Translations under genes and position numbers: made by a program
Origin: Dehalococcoidales bacterium
Lineage (GTDB): Bacteria; Chloroflexota; Dehalococcoidia; Dehalococcoidales; BS750m-G39
Assembly: GCA_016783245.1 (NCBI GenBank)
Contig: JADHWY010000001.1
Location: forward strand, 1 to 38,006
DNA: 38,006 nucleotides
Reading direction: 5' to 3'
The notes under the pieces: generated by a model
The model's database searches: none
Told to the model about the DNA's origin: nothing
The model's input: the letters and a program-made list of their open reading frames with translations, nothing else
Part shown: positions 22,807 to 32,257 of the stretch, in pieces
How positions within the stretch are numbered: the stretch's first letter is position 1
How the letters are laid out: each line of letters opens with the position of its first letter

Positions 22807-23604
22807 TTAATAATCTAGTTCATCCCAGATGATATCATCTAGGTTGAATACGGGGCCATCCTTACATACCTGCTTCAGCCCACTTTTTGTCTTCACCGTG
22901 CACCCATAGCACACTCCAAGCCCACATCCCATCCTCACCTCCAGAGAAACCTGGGTTGGTTTATCTTTCAGCAGTTCCTCTCTTTTACTATACATTTCTT
23001 TATACATACCGAGAGGACCGCAGACAAACACCTGGTCCGCCCGGCCAGTATATTGAGGGAGGAGGTCGGTTACCTTGCCCCTGTATCCGACCGTGCCATC
23101 TTCCGTGGCTGAGACCAGTTTGATTTGTGGAGGTATAGAGCACCTATTCCTGTCTGCTGTTCCGTAGAGCAGCGTTACTGAGCATCTCTTCTTCAATGCT
23201 TCCTGTGCCAGAAAGTATAGTGGGGCAATGCCGTTGCCTCCTGCCACTAAAAGTAGATTATTTGAGTCAGGATTGATAGAGAAGCCATTGCCCAGTGGTC
23301 CGAGCAGGTCTATAGTGTTGCCCTTTTGGCGTTTAGATAGCCAGTATGTACCGTTGCCTACTACGTTGAATAAGAGGGCAAGCTTATCACCGTCTGTTTG
23401 GTGGACACTTAAAGGACGGCGTAGCGGTAATTCATCATCCTCGCCACAGCGTACCATGACAAATTGCCCTGGCTTTGCTTCTGAAGTCATCTCAGGGCAG
23501 TTCAGCCGCATAAGCCAGGTGCCGGCGTATTTTTGGCGTCCCTGGGATAAAAATTCTTCCCAAAGCTTCTCGTTGGATATTACAGTCGCTACAACCTGCT
23601 TCAA
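22807..23604 (-). CDS. pyrK: Dihydroorotate dehydrogenase electron-transfer subunit
   Basis: This 265-residue FAD/[2Fe-2S] flavoprotein passes electrons from the PyrD catalytic subunit to NAD+. The FAD-binding RRPLS is at 62-66, the NAD-binding [10 protein letters not shown] at 121-130 and FVCGPLGMY near 193-201. The [2Fe-2S] ligands are Cys227, Cys232, Cys235 and Cys247 ([11 protein letters not shown] then QVCKDGP). Its TTG start overlaps the carB stop as TTGA, so the two are co-translated. PyrK normally sits beside pyrD, but no dihydroorotate dehydrogenase gene is in this window; the next gene is DUF2284. Confidence 0.92.
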   Translation of the reverse strand: MKQVVATVISNEKLWEEFLSQGRQKYAGTWLMRLNCPEMTSEAKPGQFVMVRCGEDDELPLRRPLSVHQTDGDKLALLFNVVGNGTYWLSKRQKGNTIDLLGPLGNGFSINPDSNNLLLVAGGNGIAPLYFLAQEALKKRCSVTLLYGTADRNRCSIPPQIKLVSATEDGTVGYRGKVTDLLPQYTGRADQVFVCGPLGMYKEMYSKREELLKDKPTQVSLEVRMGCGLGVCYGCTVKTKSGLKQVCKDGPVFNLDDIIWDELDY

Positions 23605-26600
23605 GGCAGCTTCTCTTTTCCTGCTCGGTATCGCGGTAGGGGTTGGATGCTGTAAATCTGGCTTCCATTGACCAGCGCCTCGGCTGCCGCTCGAGCGGTG
23701 TCAAGGGAGGTAAAGCAGGGGATGCGTTTCTCAACAACCGCCCGACGGATATGGAAGCCGTCTCTCAGTGGGACGCGGCCTCCGGTAATGGTGTTGACCA
23801 CGCCATTTACTGTGCCATCGTTGATGATATCGATAATATTGGGGTGTCCTTCACTCAATTTCTTGCTTATCATGGTCACCGGAAGTCCGGCAGCCTCAAT
23901 CATAGCTGCTGTGCCCTCGGTGGCATACAGCTTGTAGCCTGCCGTAGAGAACCTTCTGATTATTGGTAGCGCTTCAGGCTTGTCCCTGTCGGCAATGCTG
24001 AACAGTATCGCCCCTTGAGGCGGTAGCATCAGTCCGGCGGCGAGAAGAGCCTTGGCTAAAGCGGCATCAAAGGTATAGTCGATTCCCATGACCTCTCCAG
24101 TGGACTTCATTTCCGGACCGAGGTAGGTGTCAACGCCAACCAGTTTCGACATGGAGAAGACAGGGGCTTTGATAGCCACCAGGTCTTGTTTTTCCCATAA
24201 TCCAGTTTCATAGCCCTGCTCCTTGAGGCTCTCACCCAGCATAACCTTGGTTGTCACCTTTACCATGGGCACGCCGGTAACCTTGGAGATGAAGGGGATG
24301 GTGCGGCTAGCCCGAGGGTTGACCTCAAGGACATAAACCGATGACCCTTTATCGCTGGGCATGATGACGAACTGAATATTCATTAACCCCTTAACTTCGA
24401 GTCCCAGTCCTATCCTGACGGCGTATTCGATAATAGTTTCTACCTCTTGCTCGGTAAGGTTTACCCCAGGGTAAACTGCCATGGAATCTCCACTGTGGAC
24501 TCCTGCCCGTTCGATATGCTCCATGATTCCGGGAATGAGCACACGTTCCCCATCGCCAATGGCGTCAACCTCCACCTCTTTCCCTTCCAGGTACTTGTCA
24601 ATGAGGATGGGGTGTTTGGTGTCCAGCTCTATGGCCTGGTTCATATAACGAATAAGCTCGCTGGCATTAGGCACTATCTCCATGGCTCTGCCGCCGAGGA
24701 CGTAGCTGGGGCGGACCAATACCGGGTAACCGATGAGCTTGGCTATGTTAAGGGCTTCGTCTACGGAGGTTACCCCCGCTCCCGGTGGCTGGGGGACGCC
24801 TATCTGGTTAAGGAAGCGTTCAAACCTTCGTCTGTCCTCTGCCAGGTCAATAACATCGGCGCTGGAGCCGAGGAGGGGCATGCCGCTGCGAGTCAACGGC
24901 TCAGCCAGGTTTATGGCTGTTTGACCACCAAACTGAACTATAGATGGTGAGGGGATATTGCCCCCGGATTTGTCTTCCCGGCTCTCATTTTCCAGGATGT
25001 CACGCAGGCTTTCCTCATCCAGGGCTTCGAAGTAGAGGCGGTCGCTGGTGTCAAAGTCAGTGGATACTGTTTCGGGGTTGGAGTTGACCATGATGCTCTT
25101 GAAACCGGCTTCCTGAAGTGCCCAGGCTGAGTGAACGCTGCAGTAGTCGAACTCGATACCCTGTCCAATGCGGATGGGCCCGCTGCCGATGACTACCGCC
25201 CTGTTCCCCTGAAGAGGCTCAGCCTCGTTCTCCTCTTCGTAGGTGCTGTAGAAGTAGGGGGTGGCGGCGTCAAATTCAGCGGCGCAGGTATCTACCATCT
25301 TATAGACGGGGCGGATATTCCATTCATGGCGCAGCTCTCTAACCTGCTCAGTGAGTCTATCAGCCAGAGTTCCAACCTGCTCGTCGGAGAAGCCAAGTCG
25401 TTTCGCCTTTCGCAGAAGTTCTGGCGTCAGCGACTCTGATAAAAGTTGCTTTTCCATATTGACGATATTCTGGAACTTGTTGAGGAACCAGAGGTCAATG
25501 TCGGTATGCTCAGTCAACTGTTCAATGGTTATCCCTCTTCTCAGGGCAGCCATTATTGCCCACAATCGGATGTCGTTGGGCTTCAGGTGATAGGAGTTGA
25601 TATTTTCCCCCATCTCCCAATTCTGGTCTTCCCACAATAGTGACCTCTTGCCGAACTCCAGGGAGCGGATGGCTTTCTGAAGGGCGGACTCAAATGTCCT
25701 GTCAATAGCCATCACCTCGCCGGTGGCTTTCATCTGGGTGCCGATAATTCTGTCGCCGGAGGCGAACTTATCGAAGGGCCAGCGGGGAATCTTAACCACC
25801 AGGTAGTCCAGTGCCGGCTCAAAGGCAGCCATCGTTTTCCCCGTTACCGCATTGGGGATTTCATCCAGCCTTTTACCCACTGCTATCTTGGCTGCCACCC
25901 TGGCGATGGGATAGCCGGTGGCTTTACTGGCCAGGGCGGATGAGCGGCTGACGCGGGGGTTGACCTCGATGACGTAGTACTGCTCGCTTCTGGGGTCGAG
26001 GGCAAACTGTACATTACAGCCCCCCTCCACGCCCAGGGCGCGGATAATCTTGAGGCTGGCTGTCCTCAGCATCTGGTACTCTTTGTTGGTCAGTGTCTGG
26101 CTGGGAGCGACTACGATACTATCGCCGGTATGCACCCCCATAGGGTCGATATTCTCCATATTACAGACGGTGATGCAGTTATCGGCGCCGTCACGCATTA
26201 CCTCATATTCTATTTCCTTCCACCCTTCCACCGATTCCTCCAGCAGCACCTGGTGGATGGGACTTGCCGACAGCCCGGCGGTTACTATCTGCTCCAGCTC
26301 GCCTCTGGTGTAGGCTATGCCTCCCCCCGTTCCCCCCAGGGTGTAGGCAGGGCGGATGACAATGGGCAGGCCCATCCTGTCAGCTACCTCTCTGGCTTGC
26401 TCCAGGGTGTTGACGGTGGCGCTCTCCGGCACCGGCTCCCCGATTTTGAGGAGCATATCCTTAAACAGCTCTCGGTCTTCGGCGTTTCTGATTGTCTGTA
26501 TCGGGGTTCCCAGCGACCTGACATTATATTTATCCAGAACGCCGGCATCAGCCAACTCTACCGCCAGGTTAAGCCCGGTCTGCCCGCCGAGGGTAGGGAG

Positions 26601-26846
26601 CAGCCCGTCGGGGCGCTCCTGCTCTATAATGCGGCTTACCGAGTCCACGGTGAGCGGCTCTATATAGATGATATCGGCGATGCCCTCATCGGTCATAATG
26701 GTGGCTGGGTTGGAGTTGACCAGCACCGAGATGACCCCCTCCTCCCGCATCGCTTTGCACGCCTGAGTGCCGGCGTAGTCAAACTCCGCCGCCTGCCCGA
26801 TGATTATGGGCCCTGAGCCGATTATTAGTACTTTAGATGGTTTCAA
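23601..26846 (-). CDS. carB: Carbamoyl-phosphate synthase large subunit
   Basis: This 1081-residue subunit makes carbamoyl phosphate from bicarbonate, ammonia and two ATP, for pyrimidine and arginine synthesis. The two homologous ATP-grasp halves are visible from their starts, [17 protein letters not shown] (near 10) and [17 protein letters not shown] (near 560). A C-terminal MGS-like allosteric domain follows (about 940 on, starting [12 protein letters not shown]). The length is normal. The start is a TTG whose AAGGAG ribosome site is formed by the last codons of the upstream EVE gene. In most genomes carB directly follows carA; here two unrelated genes lie between them. Confidence 0.96.
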   Translation of the reverse strand: MKPSKVLIIGSGPIIIGQAAEFDYAGTQACKAMREEGVISVLVNSNPATIMTDEGIADIIYIEPLTVDSVSRIIEQERPDGLLPTLGGQTGLNLAVELADAGVLDKYNVRSLGTPIQTIRNAEDRELFKDMLLKIGEPVPESATVNTLEQAREVADRMGLPIVIRPAYTLGGTGGGIAYTRGELEQIVTAGLSASPIHQVLLEESVEGWKEIEYEVMRDGADNCITVCNMENIDPMGVHTGDSIVVAPSQTLTNKEYQMLRTASLKIIRALGVEGGCNVQFALDPRSEQYYVIEVNPRVSRSSALASKATGYPIARVAAKIAVGKRLDEIPNAVTGKTMAAFEPALDYLVVKIPRWPFDKFASGDRIIGTQMKATGEVMAIDRTFESALQKAIRSLEFGKRSLLWEDQNWEMGENINSYHLKPNDIRLWAIMAALRRGITIEQLTEHTDIDLWFLNKFQNIVNMEKQLLSESLTPELLRKAKRLGFSDEQVGTLADRLTEQVRELRHEWNIRPVYKMVDTCAAEFDAATPYFYSTYEEENEAEPLQGNRAVVIGSGPIRIGQGIEFDYCSVHSAWALQEAGFKSIMVNSNPETVSTDFDTSDRLYFEALDEESLRDILENESREDKSGGNIPSPSIVQFGGQTAINLAEPLTRSGMPLLGSSADVIDLAEDRRRFERFLNQIGVPQPPGAGVTSVDEALNIAKLIGYPVLVRPSYVLGGRAMEIVPNASELIRYMNQAIELDTKHPILIDKYLEGKEVEVDAIGDGERVLIPGIMEHIERAGVHSGDSMAVYPGVNLTEQEVETIIEYAVRIGLGLEVKGLMNIQFVIMPSDKGSSVYVLEVNPRASRTIPFISKVTGVPMVKVTTKVMLGESLKEQGYETGLWEKQDLVAIKAPVFSMSKLVGVDTYLGPEMKSTGEVMGIDYTFDAALAKALLAAGLMLPPQGAILFSIADRDKPEALPIIRRFSTAGYKLYATEGTAAMIEAAGLPVTMISKKLSEGHPNIIDIINDGTVNGVVNTITGGRVPLRDGFHIRRAVVEKRIPCFTSLDTARAAAEALVNGSQIYSIQPLPRYRAGKEKLP

Positions 26847-26848
26847 GT

Positions 26849-27328
26849 TTACTCCTTACCAATGACATTAAAGACCCTTTTTCTCATTTCTGACTCAATT
26901 ACTTCAAAATCTTCTTCTGAGATTTCTCTTAGGCTATGGTGATAAAAATGTCCCCATTTTTCCTTATTTTTTACAAATTGCAGATATTTATTGACTCCTT
27001 GAGCGGGTAGCATTCTATTATCCGTTAATACGAGGACTTTTTTAGTACGAAATCGGAGAGGGTATATAATCCTCTTTTGCTCTTTTTCATCCGCCCAAAT
27101 CAAGCCTTGCAAAGCCTTATCTGAGTTGCTTGGCTTATATTCAGATTCGGCCGTGTATGTAGCCCCAAAAACCTTCTCAGACTTTATGTAGCAGGCAAAA
27201 CTATCACCTTTTTCTATTCGTTTAACCCTTTTTAGACAATTATCTTTAAAACCTTCCACATTAAAGTTTCTCGACGCACTAGCATCAAAGTTCTTGCGAG
27301 TTGTAACAACCAGCCAATATTTATTCAT
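26849..27328 (-). CDS. EVE (PUA-like) domain protein inserted in the pyr operon
   Basis: This 159-residue protein is one EVE domain. It starts [13 protein letters not shown], has [19 protein letters not shown] in the middle and ends with [21 protein letters not shown] and [13 protein letters not shown] domains are PUA/YTH-like folds; some bind modified bases in DNA or RNA and occur with restriction or other defence genes. No such partner is here. The gene is visibly more AT-rich than carA and carB. GGAGG lies 6 bases before its ATG, and its last codons carry the carB ribosome site with only 2 bases between the genes. Acquisition by transfer is likely; a role in pyrimidine synthesis is not suggested by the fold. 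Confidence 0.82.
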   Translation of the reverse strand: MNKYWLVVTTRKNFDASASRNFNVEGFKDNCLKRVKRIEKGDSFACYIKSEKVFGATYTAESEYKPSNSDKALQGLIWADEKEQKRIIYPLRFRTKKVLVLTDNRMLPAQGVNKYLQFVKNKEKWGHFYHHSLREISEEDFEVIESEMRKRVFNVIGKE

Positions 27329-27366
27329 AATATACCTCCATCTTCTACCTCGCCCCTTCTATTTAC

Positions 27367-27627
27367 TTACCCTTTCCGTCTGTAGTCTGGGCAGAAAATA
27401 GCACAAGGGCGTTCAGGGCGCTGACATGCGCTTCTCCAGTCATACATACAGCTATCACACAGATACTCTCCCTTTCTAAGTCTTGGAATCAACTCTTGCC
27501 TCTGTTCCAGTTCCACTTCGGAGAATGTAAAGTGGCAACATTGACATTCGTTTCCAAGGAAATACGTGTCCTTTTGACATTTGGGACAATATCTCGTTCC
27601 GTAATACCGTTCGCCCTTCTTAGCCAT
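27367..27627 (-). CDS. Small cysteine-rich, zinc-ribbon-like protein
   Basis: This 86-residue protein contains ten cysteines. They fall as CPKC (14-17), CQCC (28-31), CDSC (57-60) and a last group (Cys68, Cys75, Cys79) within CQRPERPCAIFCPDYRRKG. The pairs suggest two zinc-binding knuckles. The late C-x2-PERP...CPDY motif is something I have seen in uncharacterised small proteins of anaerobes, without a known function. It lies 38 bases upstream of the EVE gene on the same strand and downstream of the hairpin-rich spacer after carA. AAGGAAG lies about 8 bases before the ATG. Gene confidence is good; function is unknown. Confidence 0.7.
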   Translation of the reverse strand: MAKKGERYYGTRYCPKCQKDTYFLGNECQCCHFTFSEVELEQRQELIPRLRKGEYLCDSCMYDWRSACQRPERPCAIFCPDYRRKG

Positions 27628-27812
27628 TGTTAAGACTTCCTTATTTATTTTGTCCTTTCCCTCACCATCTCCTTTTCTACCTCACCCCCTTAATCCCTGT
27701 TTAAATCCCTCTCGCTCTCCCTTTGCCAAAGGGAGAAGTTGTCATGTTTCCCCATTTTTCAAAGGGGGAGGTTTGGGTGGAGAGGGGCGAAGCCCCTCTA
27801 AAACTCCCCTTT
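27628..27812. repeat. Hairpin-rich spacer after carA, possible small repeat element
   Basis: This 185-base gap is pyrimidine-rich on the plus strand and holds three inverted repeats. TCTCCCTTTG/CAAAGGGAGA is perfect over 10 bp at 27716-27736. CCCC-A-TTT/AAA-GGGG is at 27750-27767. AGAGGGGC-gaa-GCCCCTCT is perfect over 8 bp at 27781-27799. No open frame with a start signal is visible. The layout suggests a dispersed palindromic repeat unit, but only this copy is in the window. No T-run follows any stem on either strand, so a standard intrinsic terminator is not supported. Confidence 0.5.
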
Positions 27813-28919
27813 TTATTTTGCTTCTTTTATCATCTCCATAAACTTGTCAAACATATAGACATTATCCCAGGGGCCGGGGGAGGCTTCGGAGTGGTACTGG
27901 ATGGCGAATATGGGTAGCTCCCGGTGGCGCAGCCCCTCTACGGTGTCGTCATTGAGGTTGATATGGCTTACCTCCAGCCCGTTTTTGAGGGTATCGGGGT
28001 CAACGGCGTAGCCGTGGTTCTGGGCGGTTATATATACCCTGCCCGTATCCAGGTCTCTGACGGGGTGATTACCGCCGCGGTGCCCGAACTTGAGCTTGAA
28101 GGTCTTAGCCCCGAAGGCGCGGGCGATAAGCTGGGAGCCGAGACAGATGCCCATTATCGGCTTTTTGCCCATCAGTTGCTTAACCGTCTCTACCGCATAG
28201 TCCAGCAGTTCGGGGTCACCGGGGCCGGGGGAAAGCATTATGCCGTCCGGCTTCATATTCAGGATATCCTGGGGTGGGGTGGTGCAGGGCACTGCGGTTA
28301 CCTCACAGCCCAGCCGGCTCAGGATGCGGAGGATATTATATTTCAAGCCGCAGTCAAGGGCGACGACTTTACATAAAGATTGTTTGCTCTTTTTGGGTGA
28401 GGCTGGCTCTGGTTTCCACTGGTAGGGGGCATCGGTGGTTACCTGCCTGACGAAGTCCTCTGAGCCGTAGCGGGGCAGGGTCTTTAGCTCTGCCAGAGCC
28501 TGCTCGGGGGTCTTATCATTGGTGATGATGCCCATCATTACCCCCGATGTGCGAAGTCGGCGGGTAATGGCCCTGGTATCCACGCCGTAGATGCCGGGTA
28601 TGTTATATTCCTTGAGGAACTGACCGAGGGTGCCGGAGCTGAGATAATGGTTGGGCTCAAGGCACTCCTCTCTGACCACAAAGCCTCTTACCTGTATCTT
28701 CCTGGACTCGTAATCGTCCTTATTGATGCCGTAGTTGCCGATGAGGGGATAGGTGGGGACCACAATCTGCCCGGCATAGGAGGGGTCGGTGAGCATCTCC
28801 TGATAGCCCACCATGCTGGTATTGAATACCACCTCGCCATGGATGCTGTCCTCGGCACCAAAGGAATGGCCGTGATAAGTGGTGCCATCTTCTAAGACTA
28901 ATATTGCCTCTCTGGTCAT
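27813..28919 (-). CDS. carA: Carbamoyl-phosphate synthase small (glutaminase) subunit
   Basis: This 368-residue subunit hydrolyses glutamine and channels ammonia to CarB. The N-terminal CPSase domain (about 1-150, with FNTSMVGYQEMLTDPSY) precedes a class I amidotransferase domain. The catalytic residues are Cys259 in GICLGSQ and His343/Glu345 in QYHSEASPGP. The motif usually reads GICLGHQ, so Ser replaces His next to the nucleophile loop, a mild change. The ATG overlaps the pyrC stop as ATGA, showing translational coupling. Downstream on the same strand come the hairpin-rich spacer, two small genes and then carB. Confidence 0.95.
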   Translation of the reverse strand: MTREAILVLEDGTTYHGHSFGAEDSIHGEVVFNTSMVGYQEMLTDPSYAGQIVVPTYPLIGNYGINKDDYESRKIQVRGFVVREECLEPNHYLSSGTLGQFLKEYNIPGIYGVDTRAITRRLRTSGVMMGIITNDKTPEQALAELKTLPRYGSEDFVRQVTTDAPYQWKPEPASPKKSKQSLCKVVALDCGLKYNILRILSRLGCEVTAVPCTTPPQDILNMKPDGIMLSPGPGDPELLDYAVETVKQLMGKKPIMGICLGSQLIARAFGAKTFKLKFGHRGGNHPVRDLDTGRVYITAQNHGYAVDPDTLKNGLEVSHINLNDDTVEGLRHRELPIFAIQYHSEASPGPWDNVYMFDKFMEMIKEAK

Positions 28920-30235
28920 CGACTCTCCCTCACCATAATAGAATCATCCTGATAAACTAGCCTTCCCTGAGATATAGTTGTCAACACCCTGCCTTTAAGG
29001 GTGGAGCCGGCCAGGGGGGTATTCTTTCCTTTGGAGGCAAAAGCCTTGGTATCCACCACCCACTCCTTATCGGGGTCAAAGATAGTGATATCAGCCGAAG
29101 CCCCAACTTCAAGGCTGCCCAGCTTTCCGTATCTGTCGCCGATAATTCTTGCCGGTTCGCAGGTGAGCTTGGAGATGAGGGTGGTCGGAGTTAGCTGCCC
29201 GCTGTGTACCAGGCTCATCAGGCTGCCCAGGGCGGTTTCCAAGCCACTGATGCCGGAGGGAGCCAGGGCAAATTCAGATGCTTTATCGGCTTCGGTGTGG
29301 GGGGCGTGGTCGGTGGCAATGGCATCTATTATATTTTCATTAAGCCCCTGAATCAGGGCTTTGATATCTTGCTTTGTCCGCAGTGGCGGGTTCACCTTGG
29401 CATTGGTGTTATAGCCGATGACCGTTTCCTCGGTCAGGGTGAGGTGGTGGGGGGTAACCTCGGCGGTAACCTTGGCGCCCTTTTCCTTAGCCTGACGGAT
29501 AAGCTCTACCGAGACTGTGGTGGAGACGTGAGCGATGTGCAGTCTGGCTCCGGTGAGCAGTGCTAGACTAAGGTCACGGGAGACCATAATTTCCTCGGCG
29601 GCAGGTGGTATCCCCTGAAGGCCCAGCTTGGTTGCTGTCGCCCCTTCATTCATAACTCCGCCGGCGCTAAGCGATGTGTCCTCGCTGTGGTCAATAAGGG
29701 GTAAACCAATGGCTCGGCTATGCTCTAAAGCGCGGCACATCAGGCCTGTGTCCTGTACGGGGCTGCCGTCGTCGCTGAAGGCGATTACCCCGGCTGAAAC
29801 CATCTCGTCCATAGGGGCTAGCTCTTTCCCTTTCCTCTGCTTAGAGATACAGCCGATGGGCAGGATACGGACCACGCCCTCTGATGAGGCTAAAGACATT
29901 ACATAAGCTATAGTAAAACGGTTATCCAGCGGCGGCCTGGTGTTGGGCATGCAGCAGATGGTGGTGAAGCCGCCCCTGGCAGCGGCCCTGCTTCCGGTGG
30001 CGATGGTTTCCTGGTTCTCAAAACCGGGCTGTCTCAGGTGACAGTGGAGGTCAATAAACCCGGGGCAGACTATCAGCCCTTGAGCGGGAAGGGTGGCATA
30101 ATCTGGTTGGGGTGGGGCTGCCTCCCCCTTGCCCAGCCAGGCAATCTTGCCCTCGACGACAAGTAGGCTACCAATATTATCTATCCCTTGGCTGGGGTCA
30201 ATTATATGCCCCCCCTGAATAACTAAGGGCTTCAT
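28916..30235 (-). CDS. pyrC: Dihydroorotase
   Basis: This 439-residue amidohydrolase closes carbamoyl-aspartate to dihydroorotate. The zinc-binding DLHCHLRQPG gives His64 and His66. Downstream are GFTTICCMPNTRPPLDN, DHSEDTSLSAGG, TAEVTPHHLTLTEE and the catalytic aspartate region DAIATDHAPHT. The length and motifs fit the class I (PyrC type 1) enzymes of Gram-positive bacteria. Its ATG overlaps the pyrB stop and its stop overlaps the carA start, both as ATGA, so pyrB-pyrC-carA are tightly coupled. Confidence 0.95.
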   Translation of the reverse strand: MKPLVIQGGHIIDPSQGIDNIGSLLVVEGKIAWLGKGEAAPPQPDYATLPAQGLIVCPGFIDLHCHLRQPGFENQETIATGSRAAARGGFTTICCMPNTRPPLDNRFTIAYVMSLASSEGVVRILPIGCISKQRKGKELAPMDEMVSAGVIAFSDDGSPVQDTGLMCRALEHSRAIGLPLIDHSEDTSLSAGGVMNEGATATKLGLQGIPPAAEEIMVSRDLSLALLTGARLHIAHVSTTVSVELIRQAKEKGAKVTAEVTPHHLTLTEETVIGYNTNAKVNPPLRTKQDIKALIQGLNENIIDAIATDHAPHTEADKASEFALAPSGISGLETALGSLMSLVHSGQLTPTTLISKLTCEPARIIGDRYGKLGSLEVGASADITIFDPDKEWVVDTKAFASKGKNTPLAGSTLKGRVLTTISQGRLVYQDDSIMVRESR

Positions 30236-31674
30236 TGTTCTTTGCTCATCTTTCCCCTGTCATCTCCGGTCTCATGCTCTCCTTTGGCGTAGTGGCTGGG
30301 CTTGAAACCGTGAGCCCCGGCGTCGCTTTCTGAATCGAAAATAATCAGATTCTCCGGTTTAATCTTTCTCGTCCAATGACTATCAGCGCTATGATATTTT
30401 TTCTCAGCCAGTATTCCTTCATGCCATTCTGTACTGGCAATATATTTGGGCTCGAAACCATGCTCACAATAGGCACACCTCAGTGTCAGAGGCCTACTTT
30501 TGACTATCTTGAATTCGGGTTTGAGGTACTTTATTTCGGTTTCCTGTACCGAGACACATCTGGGATTGGGGCATCTCACGCCGTATTCACGCTGGTAAAC
30601 AGGGTAGTCTGTTTGAGGCAAAGAGTCTTCTTGAGCAGGGGAAATTTCCTTGACTCCCAACAATGAGGCAATTAACGCCATTCTGACTGGCACTCCTAAG
30701 GCTGCCTGCTTGAAGTACATACTTCGTGGGTCAGTATCCAGCTCGTAGGCTAGCTCATCAACCCGGGGCAGGGGGTGCATAATAAGGGTTTTCTTAAACT
30801 CCTTTTCTTTAAGTAGCTTCTTATCTACCACCGGGTATCTTTCCTCGGACTCTTTTCCTTCCTTGGAGGCAGCAAACCGCTCCTTTTGAGGTCGGGTAAC
30901 ATAAAGGGCGTCGACTCCTTTTTCTAATTCCACCTGGAGACTGAGGTTAGGCATCATGGCTAGTTGATGTGGGCTTCCCGGTGTTATGTATATGGCATCG
31001 AGGGTTGAGGGCATTTTCTTGACAGCTGAGTTAGCGGCATCATATTTCTCAAGTTCACCCCCGTATTCGGTGACCAGCTTATCGATAATGTGTTGTGGCA
31101 CTTCCAGGCCTGGAGAGGGGCAAAAGAGAATATCGGCTCCGAGTTTAGCCAGAGCGAACATCAGGGAATGCACCGTTCGTCCATATTTCAGGTCGCCCCA
31201 CAGGGCAATCTTCAGCCCTTTGATGGTTTGCCGTGCCTTCTTGATGGTATAGAGGTCCAATAGTGTCTGGGTTGGGTGCTGGTGGCCTCCGTCACCAGCA
31301 TTTATCACTGGAACGCCAGCATAGTCGGCGACTACCTTGACTGCCCCTTCCCAGGGGTGCCGGATGACAATAATATCAGCATAACTGCCGATTACTCTGG
31401 CCATATCGGCAATGCTTTCACCTTTAGCAAGTGAGGTTGCCTTTACATCAACTGCAGTGACGACACTGCCCCCGAGTCTATGTATTGCGGTTTCAAATGA
31501 TAGGCGTGTCCTGGTGCTGGGTTCGAAAAACAGGCTAGCCATAACCTTACCCCGGCACAGGCCGAGCTGTTTTCCCATGGAGTCTGACATTTCATCAGCT
31601 AGGGAGAACAGTGCCTCCATCTCCCCATTGGATAGGTCATCTATGGTTACCAGGCTTCTGTTTACAAGAGCCAT
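30232..31674 (-). CDS. pyrB: Aspartate carbamoyltransferase fused to a PyrI-like zinc domain
   Basis: This 480-residue enzyme joins carbamoyl phosphate and aspartate. The catalytic part (about 1-340) has FEPSTRTRLSFETA, GDGGHQHPTQTLLDL, GDLKYGRTVHSL and HPLPRVDEL, close to the E. coli catalytic chain. It is followed by a zinc knuckle with Cys368, Cys373, Cys400 and Cys403 (CPNPRC then CAYCEHGF), the C-x4-C-x26-C-x2-C arrangement of the PyrI regulatory chain. The PyrI nucleotide-binding domain is not present. A further 75-residue tail (EWHEGILAEKKYHSADS and on) is unlike anything I know. The ATG at 31674 follows AAGGA, which overlaps the pyrR end; an upstream ATG at 31722 would overlap pyrR by 47 bases. 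Confidence 0.93.
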   Translation of the reverse strand: MALVNRSLVTIDDLSNGEMEALFSLADEMSDSMGKQLGLCRGKVMASLFFEPSTRTRLSFETAIHRLGGSVVTAVDVKATSLAKGESIADMARVIGSYADIIVIRHPWEGAVKVVADYAGVPVINAGDGGHQHPTQTLLDLYTIKKARQTIKGLKIALWGDLKYGRTVHSLMFALAKLGADILFCPSPGLEVPQHIIDKLVTEYGGELEKYDAANSAVKKMPSTLDAIYITPGSPHQLAMMPNLSLQVELEKGVDALYVTRPQKERFAASKEGKESEERYPVVDKKLLKEKEFKKTLIMHPLPRVDELAYELDTDPRSMYFKQAALGVPVRMALIASLLGVKEISPAQEDSLPQTDYPVYQREYGVRCPNPRCVSVQETEIKYLKPEFKIVKSRPLTLRCAYCEHGFEPKYIASTEWHEGILAEKKYHSADSHWTRKIKPENLIIFDSESDAGAHGFKPSHYAKGEHETGDDRGKMSKEQ

Positions 31675-31675
31675 A

Positions 31676-32257
31676 TTAGTTCCTTCCGGAGCAATCTGCT
31701 TTGCTCGGTTTAGTTCTGTCATCTGCCGTATCTGTTATAGCTACCTCATCTATACCGTCGGTTTCCAGTAGTTGAACCTGTATCTCCTCATGTCTGGAGC
31801 TGGGCACATTCTTGCCCACATAGTTAGCCCGTATCGGCATCTCGCGATGGCCGCGGTCAACAAGCACGGCTAGTTGAATCAAATTTGGTCGTCCCAGGTC
31901 AATGAGGGCATCCATAGCGGCACGGGCACTGCGTCCCGTGTATAAAACATCATCAACCAGCACTATGGACTTATCGTCGATGCTGGCTGGGATGTCAGTA
32001 TGCTGGACGATGGGTTGGTGATTTGTTGAGGAGAGGTCATCTCGGTACAGGCTAATGTCCAGGGCGCCAATAGGTATCTTCAGTCCTTCGAAGTCTTCGA
32101 TTAAGGCGGCCAGTCGGTTGGCCAGAGGCACCCCGCGGGTGCGCATGCCAACCAGCACCAGGTGCTCAGCACTTTTATTTTGCTCTACGATTTCGTGGGC
32201 AATGCGCGCCAGAGTTCTTTTGATGTCCTCTGGGGTCATTATAACTTTTTTAGGCAT
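31676..32257 (-). CDS. pyrR: PyrR, pyrimidine operon regulator / uracil phosphoribosyltransferase
   Basis: This 193-residue PRT-fold protein binds UMP/UTP and the pyr mRNA leader, and usually also makes UMP from uracil. The PRPP loop is [40 protein letters not shown] and [19 protein letters not shown] are typical. It heads pyrR-pyrB-pyrC-carA-x-x-carB-pyrK. The ATG at 32255-32257 was chosen over an upstream in-frame ATG at 32284, because the latter lies inside the leader hairpin and AGAGGTT precedes the chosen one. Its own ribosome site sits in the 3' arm of that hairpin, so PyrR probably controls its own translation as well as or instead of transcription. Confidence 0.93.
   Translation of the reverse strand: MPKKVIMTPEDIKRTLARIAHEIVEQNKSAEHLVLVGMRTRGVPLANRLAALIEDFEGLKIPIGALDISLYRDDLSSTNHQPIVQHTDIPASIDDKSIVLVDDVLYTGRSARAAMDALIDLGRPNLIQLAVLVDRGHREMPIRANYVGKNVPSSRHEEIQVQLLETDGIDEVAITDTADDRTKPSKADCSGRN

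Noticed and set aside
26130-26816. Plus-strand open frame of 228 codons opposite carB (also one of 167 codons at 24447-24950)
   Set aside because: Both are antisense to highly conserved carB sequence, have His/Arg/Gly-rich low-quality translations and no start signals.
27781-27799. Intrinsic terminator for carA
   Set aside because: The stem is strong, but neither strand has a T-run after it and the same-strand genes continue to carB and pyrK.
26849-27812. Insertion sequence or integrative element between carA and carB
   Set aside because: No transposase or integrase and no flanking direct repeats could be seen; only small genes and hairpins.
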